NCBI GenBank assembly: GCA_036502005.1
Contig: DASXZH010000021.1
Span: forward strand, 1 to 64,000
From: DASXZH01 sp036502005
GTDB taxonomy: Bacteria > Armatimonadota > Fimbriimonadia > Fimbriimonadales > Fimbriimonadaceae
Length of the DNA: 64,000 bases
Direction of reading: 5' to 3'
Both the position numbers and the translations under genes were made by a program. Positions 17,939-26,169 of this stretch are shown piece by piece; within the stretch, counting starts at the first letter, position 1; the number at the start of each line of letters is the position of its first letter. The notes under the pieces are model-generated. The model made no database searches, was not told where the DNA came from, and saw nothing but the letters and a program-made list of their open reading frames with translations.

Positions 17939-19186
17939 ATGATTGGGGTGGCAAAAGTAGATCGAACAAACCTGCGGCAGTTTCTACGCTTCGATCAGCT
18001 ACAAAACGAAGAGCTAGTCGCATTTCTTCGCACTAAGATTCATATTTTTGAACAGCCTGCCGACGTTGTGCCGTGGGCAGAAAAGGAACCTCACGACCGG
18101 CTCATCGTATACCGTGACCAAGCTGGCAAGATCAGAAGAATAACTCCGGGCAAACTGACAACTGAGGAAACCCTCCACAACTTAAGAGCATTAATAAAGA
18201 GTGAGTTGATGCAGGCAGGAGCAGAAAAGGTTGCGTGGACTACCGCATTCAGTCCTGTGCCGGTTCTCAACTCATTTTCCTGTGACACCTTCGGTTTCAG
18301 GCCTATGCGTGAAGGCGCGCCGCAGCCGGACCAATTGGTGGCCGAGCATCCATTTCTGCTGGGTGTTAAATATCGCTCCTGCGGTTCAGCGGCAATTAAT
18401 TTCTTGCGAGCCTTTAAGTCCACCACTCGACTTAGCCGCATACTCAGTGTTTTGCTTCAACGTCGTATCTGGGTGCAAACCAGAACGCTGCCGCATCACT
18501 GGATGTACGTCCGCGACGCGGAAGGGTCACCGGCTATAAGGTGGCTTCAACGAGGCTACTCTCCTTTCGGAGCAGAAGAAACGGATGATTTTGAAGTTTG
18601 CTCGGCGTATGCGCCGGTGTTCGCAATGAAGCAGAATTGGTTCTTTTCCTATCCTCCGAGAGGGGTAGGGACGGACATATCCCTGGTTGTGCCCGAATCG
18701 CTTGGAGAAATAGTGGAGCGATTCTGGACCCTTCCGCCGGACCGCCTGTGCAAAGCCGAACTCGCAATGGGGTGGCTCTCAATGTTCGATGAGGTTTGGT
18801 CAGCATCTGAATCTTCCGGATATATTGCACTGATCTCTTCCATCGAGTGCTTGCTGGATGTAAAAGGTAAAACCTGTAATGAATGCGGGCAGCCAGTTGA
18901 GTCCGCAACGCAAAAGTTTGCCAGTTTTCTTGCTAAATGGTGCGATTCAGACGAGGGCGCTTTGATTGCCCCGCTCAAGAAGTATTATTCCCGCCGCTCG
19001 GACCTTGCCCATGGGCAGGAACTGTACGGTAAAGACTCGGAGCCCTGGTTACGGCCGGACCTTTCGGCGGACAAAGAACGTGAAGAGGCGGAACATCTCT
19101 ATCATTTTGTAAACCGGGGATTTCTGCGATGGCTCCTTGCAGCAATGTTCGATGAAGAGTCGGAGACCACAGGCATGCAGCATTGA
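17939..19186 (+). CDS. ApeA-like HEPN protein, putative RNase effector
   Basis: A 415-residue protein whose last 130 residues look like an ApeA-like HEPN domain: a helix ALISSIECLLD, a CNEC pair, then YYSRRSDLAHGQ, which contains the R-x4-H ribonuclease motif, and a final helix EAEHLYHFVNRGFLRWLLA. HEPN proteins of this type cleave RNA (often tRNA) in phage defence. The N-terminal 270 residues are unassigned and may sense infection. It follows the TIR gene by 66 bp in the same direction, so the two may be one system. Start at 17939 is the only good ATG near the N-terminus. Confidence 0.7.
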   Translation: MIGVAKVDRTNLRQFLRFDQLQNEELVAFLRTKIHIFEQPADVVPWAEKEPHDRLIVYRDQAGKIRRITPGKLTTEETLHNLRALIKSELMQAGAEKVAWTTAFSPVPVLNSFSCDTFGFRPMREGAPQPDQLVAEHPFLLGVKYRSCGSAAINFLRAFKSTTRLSRILSVLLQRRIWVQTRTLPHHWMYVRDAEGSPAIRWLQRGYSPFGAEETDDFEVCSAYAPVFAMKQNWFFSYPPRGVGTDISLVVPESLGEIVERFWTLPPDRLCKAELAMGWLSMFDEVWSASESSGYIALISSIECLLDVKGKTCNECGQPVESATQKFASFLAKWCDSDEGALIAPLKKYYSRRSDLAHGQELYGKDSEPWLRPDLSADKEREEAEHLYHFVNRGFLRWLLAAMFDEESETTGMQH

Positions 19187-19212
19187 GAGCGATGTTGCGG
19201 ATTAATCGCCGA

Positions 19213-20670
19213 CTATGGGCGACGTTGCAAGACATACCAGCCAGACTCTGCGAATATCTCTTTGTAGTTCTTCGAAATGAGTTGTTTTCGCAGCGTGGTG
19301 AGTTCGCCAACATTGTGTGCTGGCCATGGGTCCGCATAGTCGCTGAATACTAGATAATCCACTGTAAATGAAGTCTTAAATGGTCCCGGTTGGCCCTCTT
19401 CGTTGATCGAGGAGTACAGCTCAAATGCTCCGGTTCGAGTGCTCAAGTGCACCAGTAGATGATCCTGAGCCGCCACGGTAGCGGTCGTAGGAATCAAAGC
19501 TAGCGCTTTTTCTCCTACGGCCGCTTCCTCAGTTGAGACGAATACTGGCGAACTCTGGGGGTTGTACGGTAGTAGCTGCCAATAGAAGAGCGCTAATCCG
19601 AATGCTCCCAATGCAACGAACCAAAGAAGGAACGCTCCGAAAAGCCTTTGCTTGCCGATACGGTCCGCGATTGGTATTAGGCAAGATAAGCATTGAACCA
19701 GTCCGAACAAGAGGATTGGTGCTAAGTATGCGGTGTACTGAAAACTCGGCTGAACGTAGGCAGGTTGGCTCGAATAGAATCTTTCAGCAAGTAAGGGCAG
19801 CGCCAGCAAGAAGGAAGGTGATGCCACGCAAAGAAAGAGGAAAGGAGCCATCGTATATAACAGGGTCTGCTGCTTTTGCAGACTGTCGAAAAAGAGGTTC
19901 CAAGCCGCCGCAGGGTGGTGTATGAGGTTAGAGATAGCTGCTCTGGGCGTTGCTCCTAAGGCCGGGTAATTCCAGTGTGAATATGCTGTGCCGCCTGATA
20001 ACGCCGGAATCACAAAGTGAAAGACTGTGACGAAGTAGAGCCCACCAAACACGACTGAAAAGACTCCGAGGTTCCAGTTCTTCTTAAGAAGCAAATAGAC
20101 GCCGTACATGATCACCACAAGGGCCATGTCTTCTCGAACAAGTAATAAGAGGAGAACAGCAACAAAAGCGAGTCGCCAGCGCTTTTCTTCTGTAAAGTAG
20201 AGTAACCATGCTACGAGCGGCACAGCCAAAGCCACTTCGTGGAAATCATAGAGCGCCGCGCTGCGGATGCCCCAGAACGCTAAGTAGCTGATCAGTAACG
20301 AAATCAAGATCACAGGGTTCCGAGTAACTTTTTTTAAGAGAAGGTATAGAGGCCAGGCTGATAAACACAGCAGGAAAGCCTGCAAGACCAAGAGGGTTTC
20401 AGCATGTGGGTACAGCCAGAAGAAAGGAACAAATAGAACGAGGGCCGGATGGAAATGATCCGACAGTAAATTTGAGACTCCTTTTATGCTACTGGCTCCA
20501 ATCTGAAAATGACTGTAGTGCCAGATGGCCTGAGTGAAAATCCCAAGATCGTAGCCGCCGGTGAGAAAGTGATCGTGACGATATACAGCTAGGAAGGCAT
20601 ATACGGCTCCGAAAAGTAAGATGCAGAAGCGTGCTAGATTATCGCTGTAGCCTTGAATCGATTTCTTCAC
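19213..20670 (-). CDS. DUF2079 multi-pass membrane protein
   Basis: A 485-residue integral membrane protein with about ten hydrophobic helices. The N-terminal FLTGGYDLGIFTQAIWHYSHF motif (shown in part) and SDHFHPALVLFVPFFWLYPH are hallmarks of DUF2079, a family distantly like GT-C glycosyltransferases and dolichyl-phosphate mannosyltransferases. A soluble C-terminal part ends near SGWYVLQRRP. It probably transfers or handles a lipid-linked sugar, but no activity is proven for the family. The start codon is GTG at 20670. It is convergent with the HEPN gene (26 bp apart) and marks the end of the defence run. Confidence 0.8.
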   Translation of the reverse strand: MKKSIQGYSDNLARFCILLFGAVYAFLAVYRHDHFLTGGYDLGIFTQAIWHYSHFQIGASSIKGVSNLLSDHFHPALVLFVPFFWLYPHAETLLVLQAFLLCLSAWPLYLLLKKVTRNPVILISLLISYLAFWGIRSAALYDFHEVALAVPLVAWLLYFTEEKRWRLAFVAVLLLLLVREDMALVVIMYGVYLLLKKNWNLGVFSVVFGGLYFVTVFHFVIPALSGGTAYSHWNYPALGATPRAAISNLIHHPAAAWNLFFDSLQKQQTLLYTMAPFLFLCVASPSFLLALPLLAERFYSSQPAYVQPSFQYTAYLAPILLFGLVQCLSCLIPIADRIGKQRLFGAFLLWFVALGAFGLALFYWQLLPYNPQSSPVFVSTEEAAVGEKALALIPTTATVAAQDHLLVHLSTRTGAFELYSSINEEGQPGPFKTSFTVDYLVFSDYADPWPAHNVGELTTLRKQLISKNYKEIFAESGWYVLQRRP

Positions 20671-20775
20671 GATCTTGGTTAACGCTGGTTCGTTTCCCTC
20701 TCATTCTTGCAAAGATCATGTTCTTTGCCTATGGATCAATGCAAGGAAGGCTTGACCCAAGAACTGTCGTCGAAC

Positions 20776-20806
20776 AAAAAAGACGCCCACAAATCATGTG
20801 AGCGTC
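20776..20806 (-). terminator. Terminator of the PIG-L gene
   Basis: GACGCCCAC (20782-20790), a 7-base loop and GTGAGCGTC (20798-20806) form a stem with one mismatch. On the minus strand it is followed by six T, 15 bp after the PIG-L stop codon. Confidence 0.8.
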
Positions 20807-20821
20807 CTGGATGTCATCCCG

Positions 20822-21868
20822 CTAAGGATATGACAGGGCGTAGTTGTTGCCCGTATCGGATGTGCCATAGGTGCGAGTGACCACGTCGCTATGTCCAATA
20901 AACGAGCTGTAGTCGCTGCTCCATTCGGTTTCATCCGTCATTTGTTGGCCTGTGCCGTTCCATGCCCAATTTTGGCCGGAAGGGTACGGAGTCGAACCGT
21001 CGAAGTACATCATGCTGTTATACATGTCGCTGCTGTAGGCGTCGTACTCGTTTTCCTTGGTAGTTAAAGCCGAACCGGAAAGGGCTGTGCCGTTACTGTT
21101 CGAATAGCTGATCCACCACGCTCGATTAAAGCCATTGTAGTTCGCAAATGAAGCTAAGATGCACCCTAAGGCTCGGTGGTCCGGGTGGTCTTCAGTCGAA
21201 GGCAGGTAGTCGTTTGAATCACGCATGCCGCTGTATTCGTTGGCATTGAGCCAAACATGAATATTCGGATTTGTAGCGACGCGCTCGTTCGTCATGATGG
21301 TTGCGAGTGTATTCATCACGTCGGATGCACTGCTGTAGGTGGCAGATCCATCGATGGCGTACATGGTGGACTCGGCTCCTGTTACCAGCTTGTAAAGCGA
21401 TTCGTTGCCCGTAACGGAGTATCCAGTGCCGGGATTGTCTCCGTCCGGAAGGTGCATACAGTAAAGGACTGCCCGCACATTACTGCCACTATCCGTGAAG
21501 GTGTAGCGGAGAATTGAATGTCCATTCTCGGTTGGATTGTCATAGGTAAGACTGCAGCCGGAGGGGACAGTTCCTGGAGTCCATCCGAGTGTGCTTTCGA
21601 TCGAGGCAATTGTGCCCCACTCACGCGATTGCCACCAGTTGACCTCGCGCCCGGCATCACCGGCAGTAGCTACTATCCAGACGACGCGTACTGATGAACT
21701 CGACGCATCTGCTGCTGCTTGCTCGCCACGGAATAGTTGAATGTCGTCCGGGTGTGCCGCGACATAAAAGACAGGTGTTTGCCCCGACTGCGCTGAAGCG
21801 CGAGGAGCGCCGATAAGTAGCAATAGGCTAACGATGAAGCATATTACTAAGAATTTTATATATCCCAT
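20822..21868 (-). CDS. Secreted PIG-L/LmbE-type deacetylase
   Basis: A 348-residue protein with a signal peptide (FLVICFIVSLLLLIG, cleavage near ASAQS). The PIG-L fold is shown by the zinc motif VAAHPDDIQLF near the mature N-terminus and the second His pair in TEDHPDHRALG in the C-terminal half. Family members remove N-acetyl groups from sugars such as GlcNAc conjugates. The protein is rich in Ser, Asn and Tyr, which fits an exported enzyme. It lies between the DUF2079 gene and the serine-recombinase element, with its own terminator. Confidence 0.85.
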   Translation of the reverse strand: MGYIKFLVICFIVSLLLLIGAPRASAQSGQTPVFYVAAHPDDIQLFRGEQAAADASSSSVRVVWIVATAGDAGREVNWWQSREWGTIASIESTLGWTPGTVPSGCSLTYDNPTENGHSILRYTFTDSGSNVRAVLYCMHLPDGDNPGTGYSVTGNESLYKLVTGAESTMYAIDGSATYSSASDVMNTLATIMTNERVATNPNIHVWLNANEYSGMRDSNDYLPSTEDHPDHRALGCILASFANYNGFNRAWWISYSNSNGTALSGSALTTKENEYDAYSSDMYNSMMYFDGSTPYPSGQNWAWNGTGQQMTDETEWSSDYSSFIGHSDVVTRTYGTSDTGNNYALSYP

Positions 21869-22043
21869 ATTGTTAATCTCCCCAGAACAGACTCTGAGAC
21901 CTCATAAGATATAGGAAACAGATGAGCTTGTCAAGAACTCTACCATCGGTCTCTTCATGCGCCTCACGCTTTCATTCGGTCCGGGTCAATGAGACTCAAG
22001 TAAAAACTCCACTAAAGGACATGTGCGTTGATGCAACGATCTG

Positions 22044-22261
22044 TAGGATCGCGTTCCGCGCAGTCAGGCATATGATAATCCTACCCGCGTGCTTCAACTC
22101 TATTTTCTTAAAATGAGCCTAAAGGGTGAGACGCTGCGACCCCAAGACGAAAAGAAGAACAAACTAGCTCCAAAAAAACGTGTGCGCAAAACCAGAAAGA
22201 ATAAATAAGATTACGACATCTCAGCGTTAGATTCAGAAAGCTTATCCAGCACGTGCATCCC
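22044..22261. repeat. Tandem repeat, copy 1 (contains a copy of the recombinase 3' end)
   Basis: This segment is repeated at 22262-22481 with a period of 218-220 bp and many point differences. Its right part (22211-22260) duplicates the last codons of the recombinase gene, still in frame on the minus strand, including the stop and the sequence MHVLDKLSESNAEMS. It also holds a plus-strand 31-codon Lys/Arg-rich frame. It looks like a decayed end left by an earlier insertion of a sibling element. Confidence 0.75.
22113..22208 (+). CDS. Possible 31-aa basic peptide in the repeat
   Basis: ATG to TAA gives a peptide with 13 Lys/Arg in 31 residues (MSLKGETLRP, then KKNKLAPKKRVRKTRKNK). In the second copy (22333-22428) the same frame loses one A from an A7 run and its C-terminus changes. 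There is no clear ribosome-binding site. It may be chance, or a small nucleic-acid-binding peptide. Confidence 0.2.
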   Translation: MSLKGETLRPQDEKKNKLAPKKRVRKTRKNK

Positions 22262-22481
22262 TGCGGTTTCGTCCCGCGCAGCCAGGCATAATGACAGTCC
22301 TATCCCGAGTGCTTCAACTCTATGTTCTTAAAATGAGCTTACAGGTTGAGACGCTGCGGCCGCAAAAGGAAAAGAAGAAGAAACTAGCTTCAAAAAACGT
22401 GTGCGCAAAACCAGAAAGGAGAAATTAGATTACGACATCTCAGCGTTAGATTCAGAAAGCTTATGCAGCACGTGCATCCGT
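22262..22481. repeat. Tandem repeat, copy 2 (overlaps the recombinase 3' end)
   Basis: Second copy of the 219-bp unit. Its right 50 bp are the real 3' end of the serine recombinase gene (stop at 22430). Past 22481 the sequence is recombinase coding DNA with no match in copy 1, so the repeat border lies inside the gene. An attachment site for the recombinase may lie within this unit. Confidence 0.75.
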
Positions 22482-24025
22482 GCAATTTTCCTGATACGTT
22501 TGATTAAGGAATACCATAATGGAATTGCCGCTATAACACTGCCAGTTTTTGGCCACTCAGAGCCCGTTTTAAGTGGTCGGAAAGTGGCTATTTCTTTTAG
22601 CACTGGGTCAACGTCAATTCGAATTTTTCCATGAATGATGGAGTGCTCCGTTCCCAAAGAGCCTAACATGCTCCGCTGAGCCGTTAACGGCTGTGCGGCA
22701 TAAGAATTTGCCAGTGCTGCCAGCTCAAAACGCTGGTGCAGATATTCGACAAGCCTTGATTCTGCGGTTGTAACCGTAGCCAGCTTGGCTTGCAGCTCCT
22801 TCGCCTCGACCCCGAAGGGCTGCTTCAGTCTCAAATATTCCGAAGCATCTATCTCTCCGTCCACTCGCATAAGATCCAGGCGGTCGCGTCTTGCGTTTAA
22901 GCTCGCGATTTGTTCGCGAAGCAATGCTTCACTCTTGCCTAAAGACTCAGCGTCAATATCCGCTTGGCGTCTGCATTCGGCTTCCGCCCATTCTTGGAAA
23001 CTCCTAGGCATACTAATAGAATCGAAACTGCGAAGGACAGACTCTGTTACTTGATCTTCAGTCACTGCCCTCTTTGAACATCCCTTTGCGCCAGTACAGC
23101 GATAGTATTTATAAATCTTGTCTAAACCTGTTCGTGGATTTACCTTGTGCTTTATTTCTCCGACTACGGCGCATCCACACACGCCGCACCGAAACAACCC
23201 AGAGTAAAGAAGCTCGTTCTTGCGTTTGCGCTTGTGAACTTTGCCGAGCTTTGTCTGCGCTTGCTCAAACTCCAGTGCCGAAACTATTGGTTTATGCTTT
23301 CCGGGATAGGATTTTCCCTTATACACAACGATCCCGGCATAAAACGGATTTCTGAAAAGTTGGTATAGCGCAGATTGCTGTAGTGGCGTCACGGTCCCGT
23401 TGCTTGCACGCCTGGTGAGTCCTGCCGCTTTCAGTTCGTGGAATATATCCGAGATCGTCAATCCACCCTGAATGAGTTGTTCCCATGCCTTGCGAACGAG
23501 AATCAATCTGTCGGTGTCAATATCTATCTCACGTGTATAAGCGTTATTTATATATCCAAGTGGTGCTTTGGCAGGAAACCAACCCCTCTCGACCTTTCCC
23601 TGCATTCCTCTCTTCACGTTCTTTCTTAGGTCTTGGATGAAGCTCGTTGCCATACCGTTCTCAATTGAAAGCAGTAGGGCATTATCCTCGGGTAAATAGG
23701 TACGTTCCGGGGTCCTAATGAATCGAAGCTGTCCGCTTTGCAGTAGGTGCGCGATCAACCCACCGTCAACTAGGTTTCGGCTCAGACGATTCATTGACCA
23801 AGTCAGAACACCATCGATGGTTCCTTCTTGGATTTTCTTGACAAGCCGCTGAAACTCAGGCCGCATGTACGGGTCTTTAGCCGATTTGGCCTCAACGAAG
23901 CACTCCTGGATCGTCAGGCTCTCTCGTTCTGCGATCTGCCGGAGTGCCTTCATCTGGTCCTCCAGACTCTGCACTTGCCGATCTTCGCTCTCGCTCGATT
24001 TCCTCGCGTAAATGGCGATAGCCAT
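22430..24025 (-). CDS. Large serine recombinase (integrase)
   Basis: A 531-residue large serine recombinase, the enzyme class that integrates and excises phages and integrative elements. The resolvase domain has the catalytic Ser in YARKSSES (Ser10) and the conserved GVLTWSMNRLSRN. The recombinase domain (about 150-260, GWFPAKAPLGY) is followed by a zinc ribbon with CGVCGCAVVG and YYRCTGAKGC, then a coiled-coil (EALLREQIASLNARRDRL) and a C-terminal tail. All parts are intact. The last 17 codons lie within a tandem duplication, which suggests that the attachment site is at or near this gene's 3' end. Confidence 0.92.
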   Translation of the reverse strand: MAIAIYARKSSESEDRQVQSLEDQMKALRQIAERESLTIQECFVEAKSAKDPYMRPEFQRLVKKIQEGTIDGVLTWSMNRLSRNLVDGGLIAHLLQSGQLRFIRTPERTYLPEDNALLLSIENGMATSFIQDLRKNVKRGMQGKVERGWFPAKAPLGYINNAYTREIDIDTDRLILVRKAWEQLIQGGLTISDIFHELKAAGLTRRASNGTVTPLQQSALYQLFRNPFYAGIVVYKGKSYPGKHKPIVSALEFEQAQTKLGKVHKRKRKNELLYSGLFRCGVCGCAVVGEIKHKVNPRTGLDKIYKYYRCTGAKGCSKRAVTEDQVTESVLRSFDSISMPRSFQEWAEAECRRQADIDAESLGKSEALLREQIASLNARRDRLDLMRVDGEIDASEYLRLKQPFGVEAKELQAKLATVTTAESRLVEYLHQRFELAALANSYAAQPLTAQRSMLGSLGTEHSIIHGKIRIDVDPVLKEIATFRPLKTGSEWPKTGSVIAAIPLWYSLIKRIRKIARMHVLHKLSESNAEMS

Positions 24026-24164
24026 GGGTCTTAAGAAAGGTTAGGTGTAGAACACGGGTAGCGCTATCGCGAGCTTCCGATGGATTGAGGTCACGACCTG
24101 TTTCCTCTTTCACTAGGCATCGAAAACGTTCCACCGCGTCGTCAGTTGGTGTTGGTAGCCACAT
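23892..24164 (-). CDS. Small helical protein upstream of the recombinase
   Basis: From ATG 24164 the frame gives about 90 residues: LPTPTDDAVERFRCLVKEE then GRDLNPSEARDSATRVLHLTF. Short proteins of this form (E/D-x-F-x-x-L-V-K-E-E ... E-A-R-D-x-A-T-R-L-L) are common just before serine recombinases in mobile elements. The frame runs 134 bp into the recombinase gene in another reading frame; the C-terminal 30 residues (Gly/Pro/Asp/Arg-rich) may be a by-product, and a frameshift near the recombinase start is possible. Function unknown. Confidence 0.45.
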   Translation of the reverse strand: MWLPTPTDDAVERFRCLVKEETGRDLNPSEARDSATRVLHLTFLKTHGYRHLREEIERERRSASAESGGPDEGTPADRRTREPDDPGVLR

Positions 24165-24471
24165 GCTCCGATGATGGAACAGGACGGGGGTTGCTTCAAA
24201 ATTCGTGCTCAGAAATGCAAAGCTGGGCGGAACGTGAACTTCATCGCAATTAATTGAATTCCTTTGTCTCAATGTCAAGAGCGATTTTGATATGTACGAC
24301 TCTCTTGCTGAGCGTATGCGAACTTTGGCTCTGGAAGCCGGAGGTCAATTATTGTTGAGCAAATTTTGACAGGCGAGAGGGAGACACTGAATCAGATGAG
24401 CAAGAAATTCGCATTTGCATGGATGCGGCCGGGATTTGCTCGGTGTTTGTTCGGTGTGCTTCCATGGTGAC

Positions 24472-24894
24472 ATGCACTATCAACCCTCTTCACAGGCTTT
24501 CGGGCCGGCTGTCAATCGATTTCTCGATGTGATGGCTCATTCAGATCGGTATGCCTTCAAAGGCAGTTCGCGGTTGGCGTTTGATGCAAGTGTGAGTCCC
24601 GCTTCGGTGTCCCGGCTGATCCACAGCCAAATGAACCCTTCGTTCCTGATGGTCGCTCGGCTAACGGCCGCCCTTGAGAAAGAGCTTGGATATCAGATTG
24701 ATCCCCGCGATGTAATCGCGGAGTCGGGACGATTCTTGACCCGCTCATGCTGCGATCTAGCCCATTGCCGGGGTTGCCTCCCGGGAAATGCCCTCGACGA
24801 GTTTGGAAACAAGACACCGGAGTTTGAAGACGTAGAGCCAGGAACCTGGGTTACGTCTGCCTACCCGAAGGGATTTACACCAACGAAGCACTAA
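24472..24894 (+). CDS. HTH protein with cysteine-rich tail
   Basis: A 140-residue protein from ATG 24472 (MHYQPSSQAFGP). Residues about 30-75 resemble an XRE-type helix-turn-helix: SRLAFDASVSPASVSRLIHSQ followed by PSFLMVARLTAALEKELG. A cluster RSCCDLAHCRGCLP (about residues 90-103) could bind zinc. It begins a run of four closely spaced plus-strand genes (to 25906) that reads like a plasmid replication and control module; this one is probably the regulator. An upstream start at 24415 is possible but adds an unconserved Cys-rich stretch. Confidence 0.6.
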   Translation: MHYQPSSQAFGPAVNRFLDVMAHSDRYAFKGSSRLAFDASVSPASVSRLIHSQMNPSFLMVARLTAALEKELGYQIDPRDVIAESGRFLTRSCCDLAHCRGCLPGNALDEFGNKTPEFEDVEPGTWVTSAYPKGFTPTKH

Positions 24895-24898
24895 ACAC

Positions 24899-25408
24899 AT
24901 GTACGAAGAATCCATAAAGCAAACGCTTCAGGACTGCTCGCTTAACACATTGCTTAGTGTTACATCGAAGATGCTCTCACGAGCCGGACTCGGTGATGTC
25001 GAGATACTAGACCGCAGAAAAAGCCGTCAAAAGTCGCGCTATGGAGGCTGCGAGATCCTCTGCCACGGCTATATCGGAGACTTTCCGTTTACGGTTGCTG
25101 TCAAGGTTATTTCAGATTCGATTCGGCTACGCATGCTCTCTGAACTGGCGGGAACAATCGATGTCCTCGGTGCGGATATGGGCATTATAGTGAGCCCGCA
25201 TCACCTTACGCTAGAGGCAGAGAAACAGCAACATCGCTACCACCGGCGCGTAGAGGTTATCGATGGAGATCGGCTGGCCAAACTCCTTATGAAGCATAAG
25301 ATTGGTGTCCGCGCGTGGGGAGAGCCGGATTACGCCTACTTTGAAAAACTAGAAGAAATCTCTCCCCGCATGCTTGCCTTTATCGAGCGGGAAAGGAAGC
25401 GCGTATGA
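24899..25408 (+). CDS. Restriction-endonuclease-like (Mrr-type) fold protein
   Basis: A 169-residue protein resembling the Mrr catalytic domain: an N-terminal helix, a strand region GGCEILCHGYIG, FPFTVAVKVISDS where the (E/Q)xK motif reads AVK, then the typical helix and strand LRMLSELAGTIDVLGADMGIIVSP. The Glu/Gln before the Lys is replaced by Ala-Val, so nuclease activity is doubtful. It starts four bases after the HTH gene stop and overlaps the next gene by four bases (ATGA). In this replication module it may bind DNA rather than cut it. Confidence 0.5.
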   Translation: MYEESIKQTLQDCSLNTLLSVTSKMLSRAGLGDVEILDRRKSRQKSRYGGCEILCHGYIGDFPFTVAVKVISDSIRLRMLSELAGTIDVLGADMGIIVSPHHLTLEAEKQQHRYHRRVEVIDGDRLAKLLMKHKIGVRAWGEPDYAYFEKLEEISPRMLAFIERERKRV

Positions 25409-25680
25409 GCGACAGAGCCGTTATCCTTGCCTCCGAACTCCTACAACTTGGCGTAAGCCGGGTTGGAGTTACTGAGCTTCTTGCACACTATCCAGAAGAG
25501 CAAATAGAGCGCCAACTGCTTTACCTTCAGTTCAGGAATGCCAAGCGCCCTGGCGCCTTCATAGTGGAAGCGATCCGGAGAGATTATTCACCTCCTAAAG
25601 AGTTTTTCTATGCCCAGAATAACCCTGCTCGTTCAAAGAGGTCCGAACAATTGGACCAAAATTCCAAACCACCTGCTTGA
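25405..25680 (+). CDS. Small helical protein of the replication module
   Basis: A 91-residue protein coupled to the preceding gene by ATGA. The core LLQLGVSRVGVTELLAHYPEEQIERQLLYLQFRNAKRPGAF (split for description) follows the pattern of small plasmid and phage replication-accessory helices ending in a P-G-A-F/L-I-V-x-A-I-R motif. The tail is polar. It overlaps the next gene by 71 bp in another frame. No definite function. Confidence 0.55.
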   Translation: MSDRAVILASELLQLGVSRVGVTELLAHYPEEQIERQLLYLQFRNAKRPGAFIVEAIRRDYSPPKEFFYAQNNPARSKRSEQLDQNSKPPA

Positions 25681-25906
25681 CGAGCTGATGCCGCGCCTTA
25701 AGGACACGGAGCTTCGTGTCCTTTTGGTGCTACTTCGCCAGTCGCATCGCTGGAGTAGTGAAAATCGGGTGATCATCCTGCCGTATCGGACCCTTACGAA
25801 GCGAACGGGCCGCGGAAGCGAAGCGGTAGCCAATGCTATTCGCTCGCTACACACCCAAGGACTTATCCACACCACTCGCGCCAATCTGCCCAAAAGACTT
25901 CGATAA
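25610..25906 (+). CDS. Winged-helix replication initiator-like protein, short
   Basis: A 98-residue protein with the N-terminal signature of plasmid and phage replication proteins: NWTKIPNHLLDELMPRLKD, then ELRVLLVLLRQSHRW, and LPYRTLTKRTGRGSEAVANAIRSLHTQGLI, a winged helix. AAGAG sits seven bases before ATG 25610. The protein stops soon after the winged helix, whereas relatives usually have a further domain, so it may be truncated or a stand-alone DNA-binding version. A perfect DnaA box lies inside its 3' end and another 120 bp on. Confidence 0.6.
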   Translation: MPRITLLVQRGPNNWTKIPNHLLDELMPRLKDTELRVLLVLLRQSHRWSSENRVIILPYRTLTKRTGRGSEAVANAIRSLHTQGLIHTTRANLPKRLR

Positions 25907-26109
25907 GCGAAGAAAAGCTATTCGGAAAGCGAACCGCATTGTAAGACATATATATAAAGAACAAACAACGCAGAAGCTTCACTTATCCACAGACCTCCCG
26001 ACGTAACAACGATTCTTTGAGGAGCTACGATAAGAAAAGTTAGGTTTTCAAGCAGGTTCAACTCAGGTTCGAAAAGGTAGCGTAGCCTTGCGCGGGGTGC
26101 TACGCTACC
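25863..26109. other. Candidate replication origin region
   Basis: Two perfect DnaA boxes TTATCCACA lie at 25863-25871 and 25983-25991, exactly 120 bp apart, with an AT-rich stretch between them (ATATATATAAAG around 25950). An 11-bp perfect inverted repeat follows (26076-26109). The region sits directly after the winged-helix replication gene and between convergent genes. Together these features suggest a replication origin used when the element is excised. Confidence 0.5.
26076..26109. repeat. Perfect 11-bp inverted repeat
   Basis: GGTAGCGTAGC (26076-26086) and GCTACGCTACC (26099-26109) around a 12-base GC-rich loop. There is no T-run, so it is not a standard terminator. It lies between convergent genes next to the DnaA boxes; it could be an origin hairpin or a partition or resolution site. 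Confidence 0.5.
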
Positions 26110-26169
26110 CTGAATTCCGAAGCAAACAACAGATTACAAACAGCAGACAGGGCGGGCTAGGGCGGGAAC

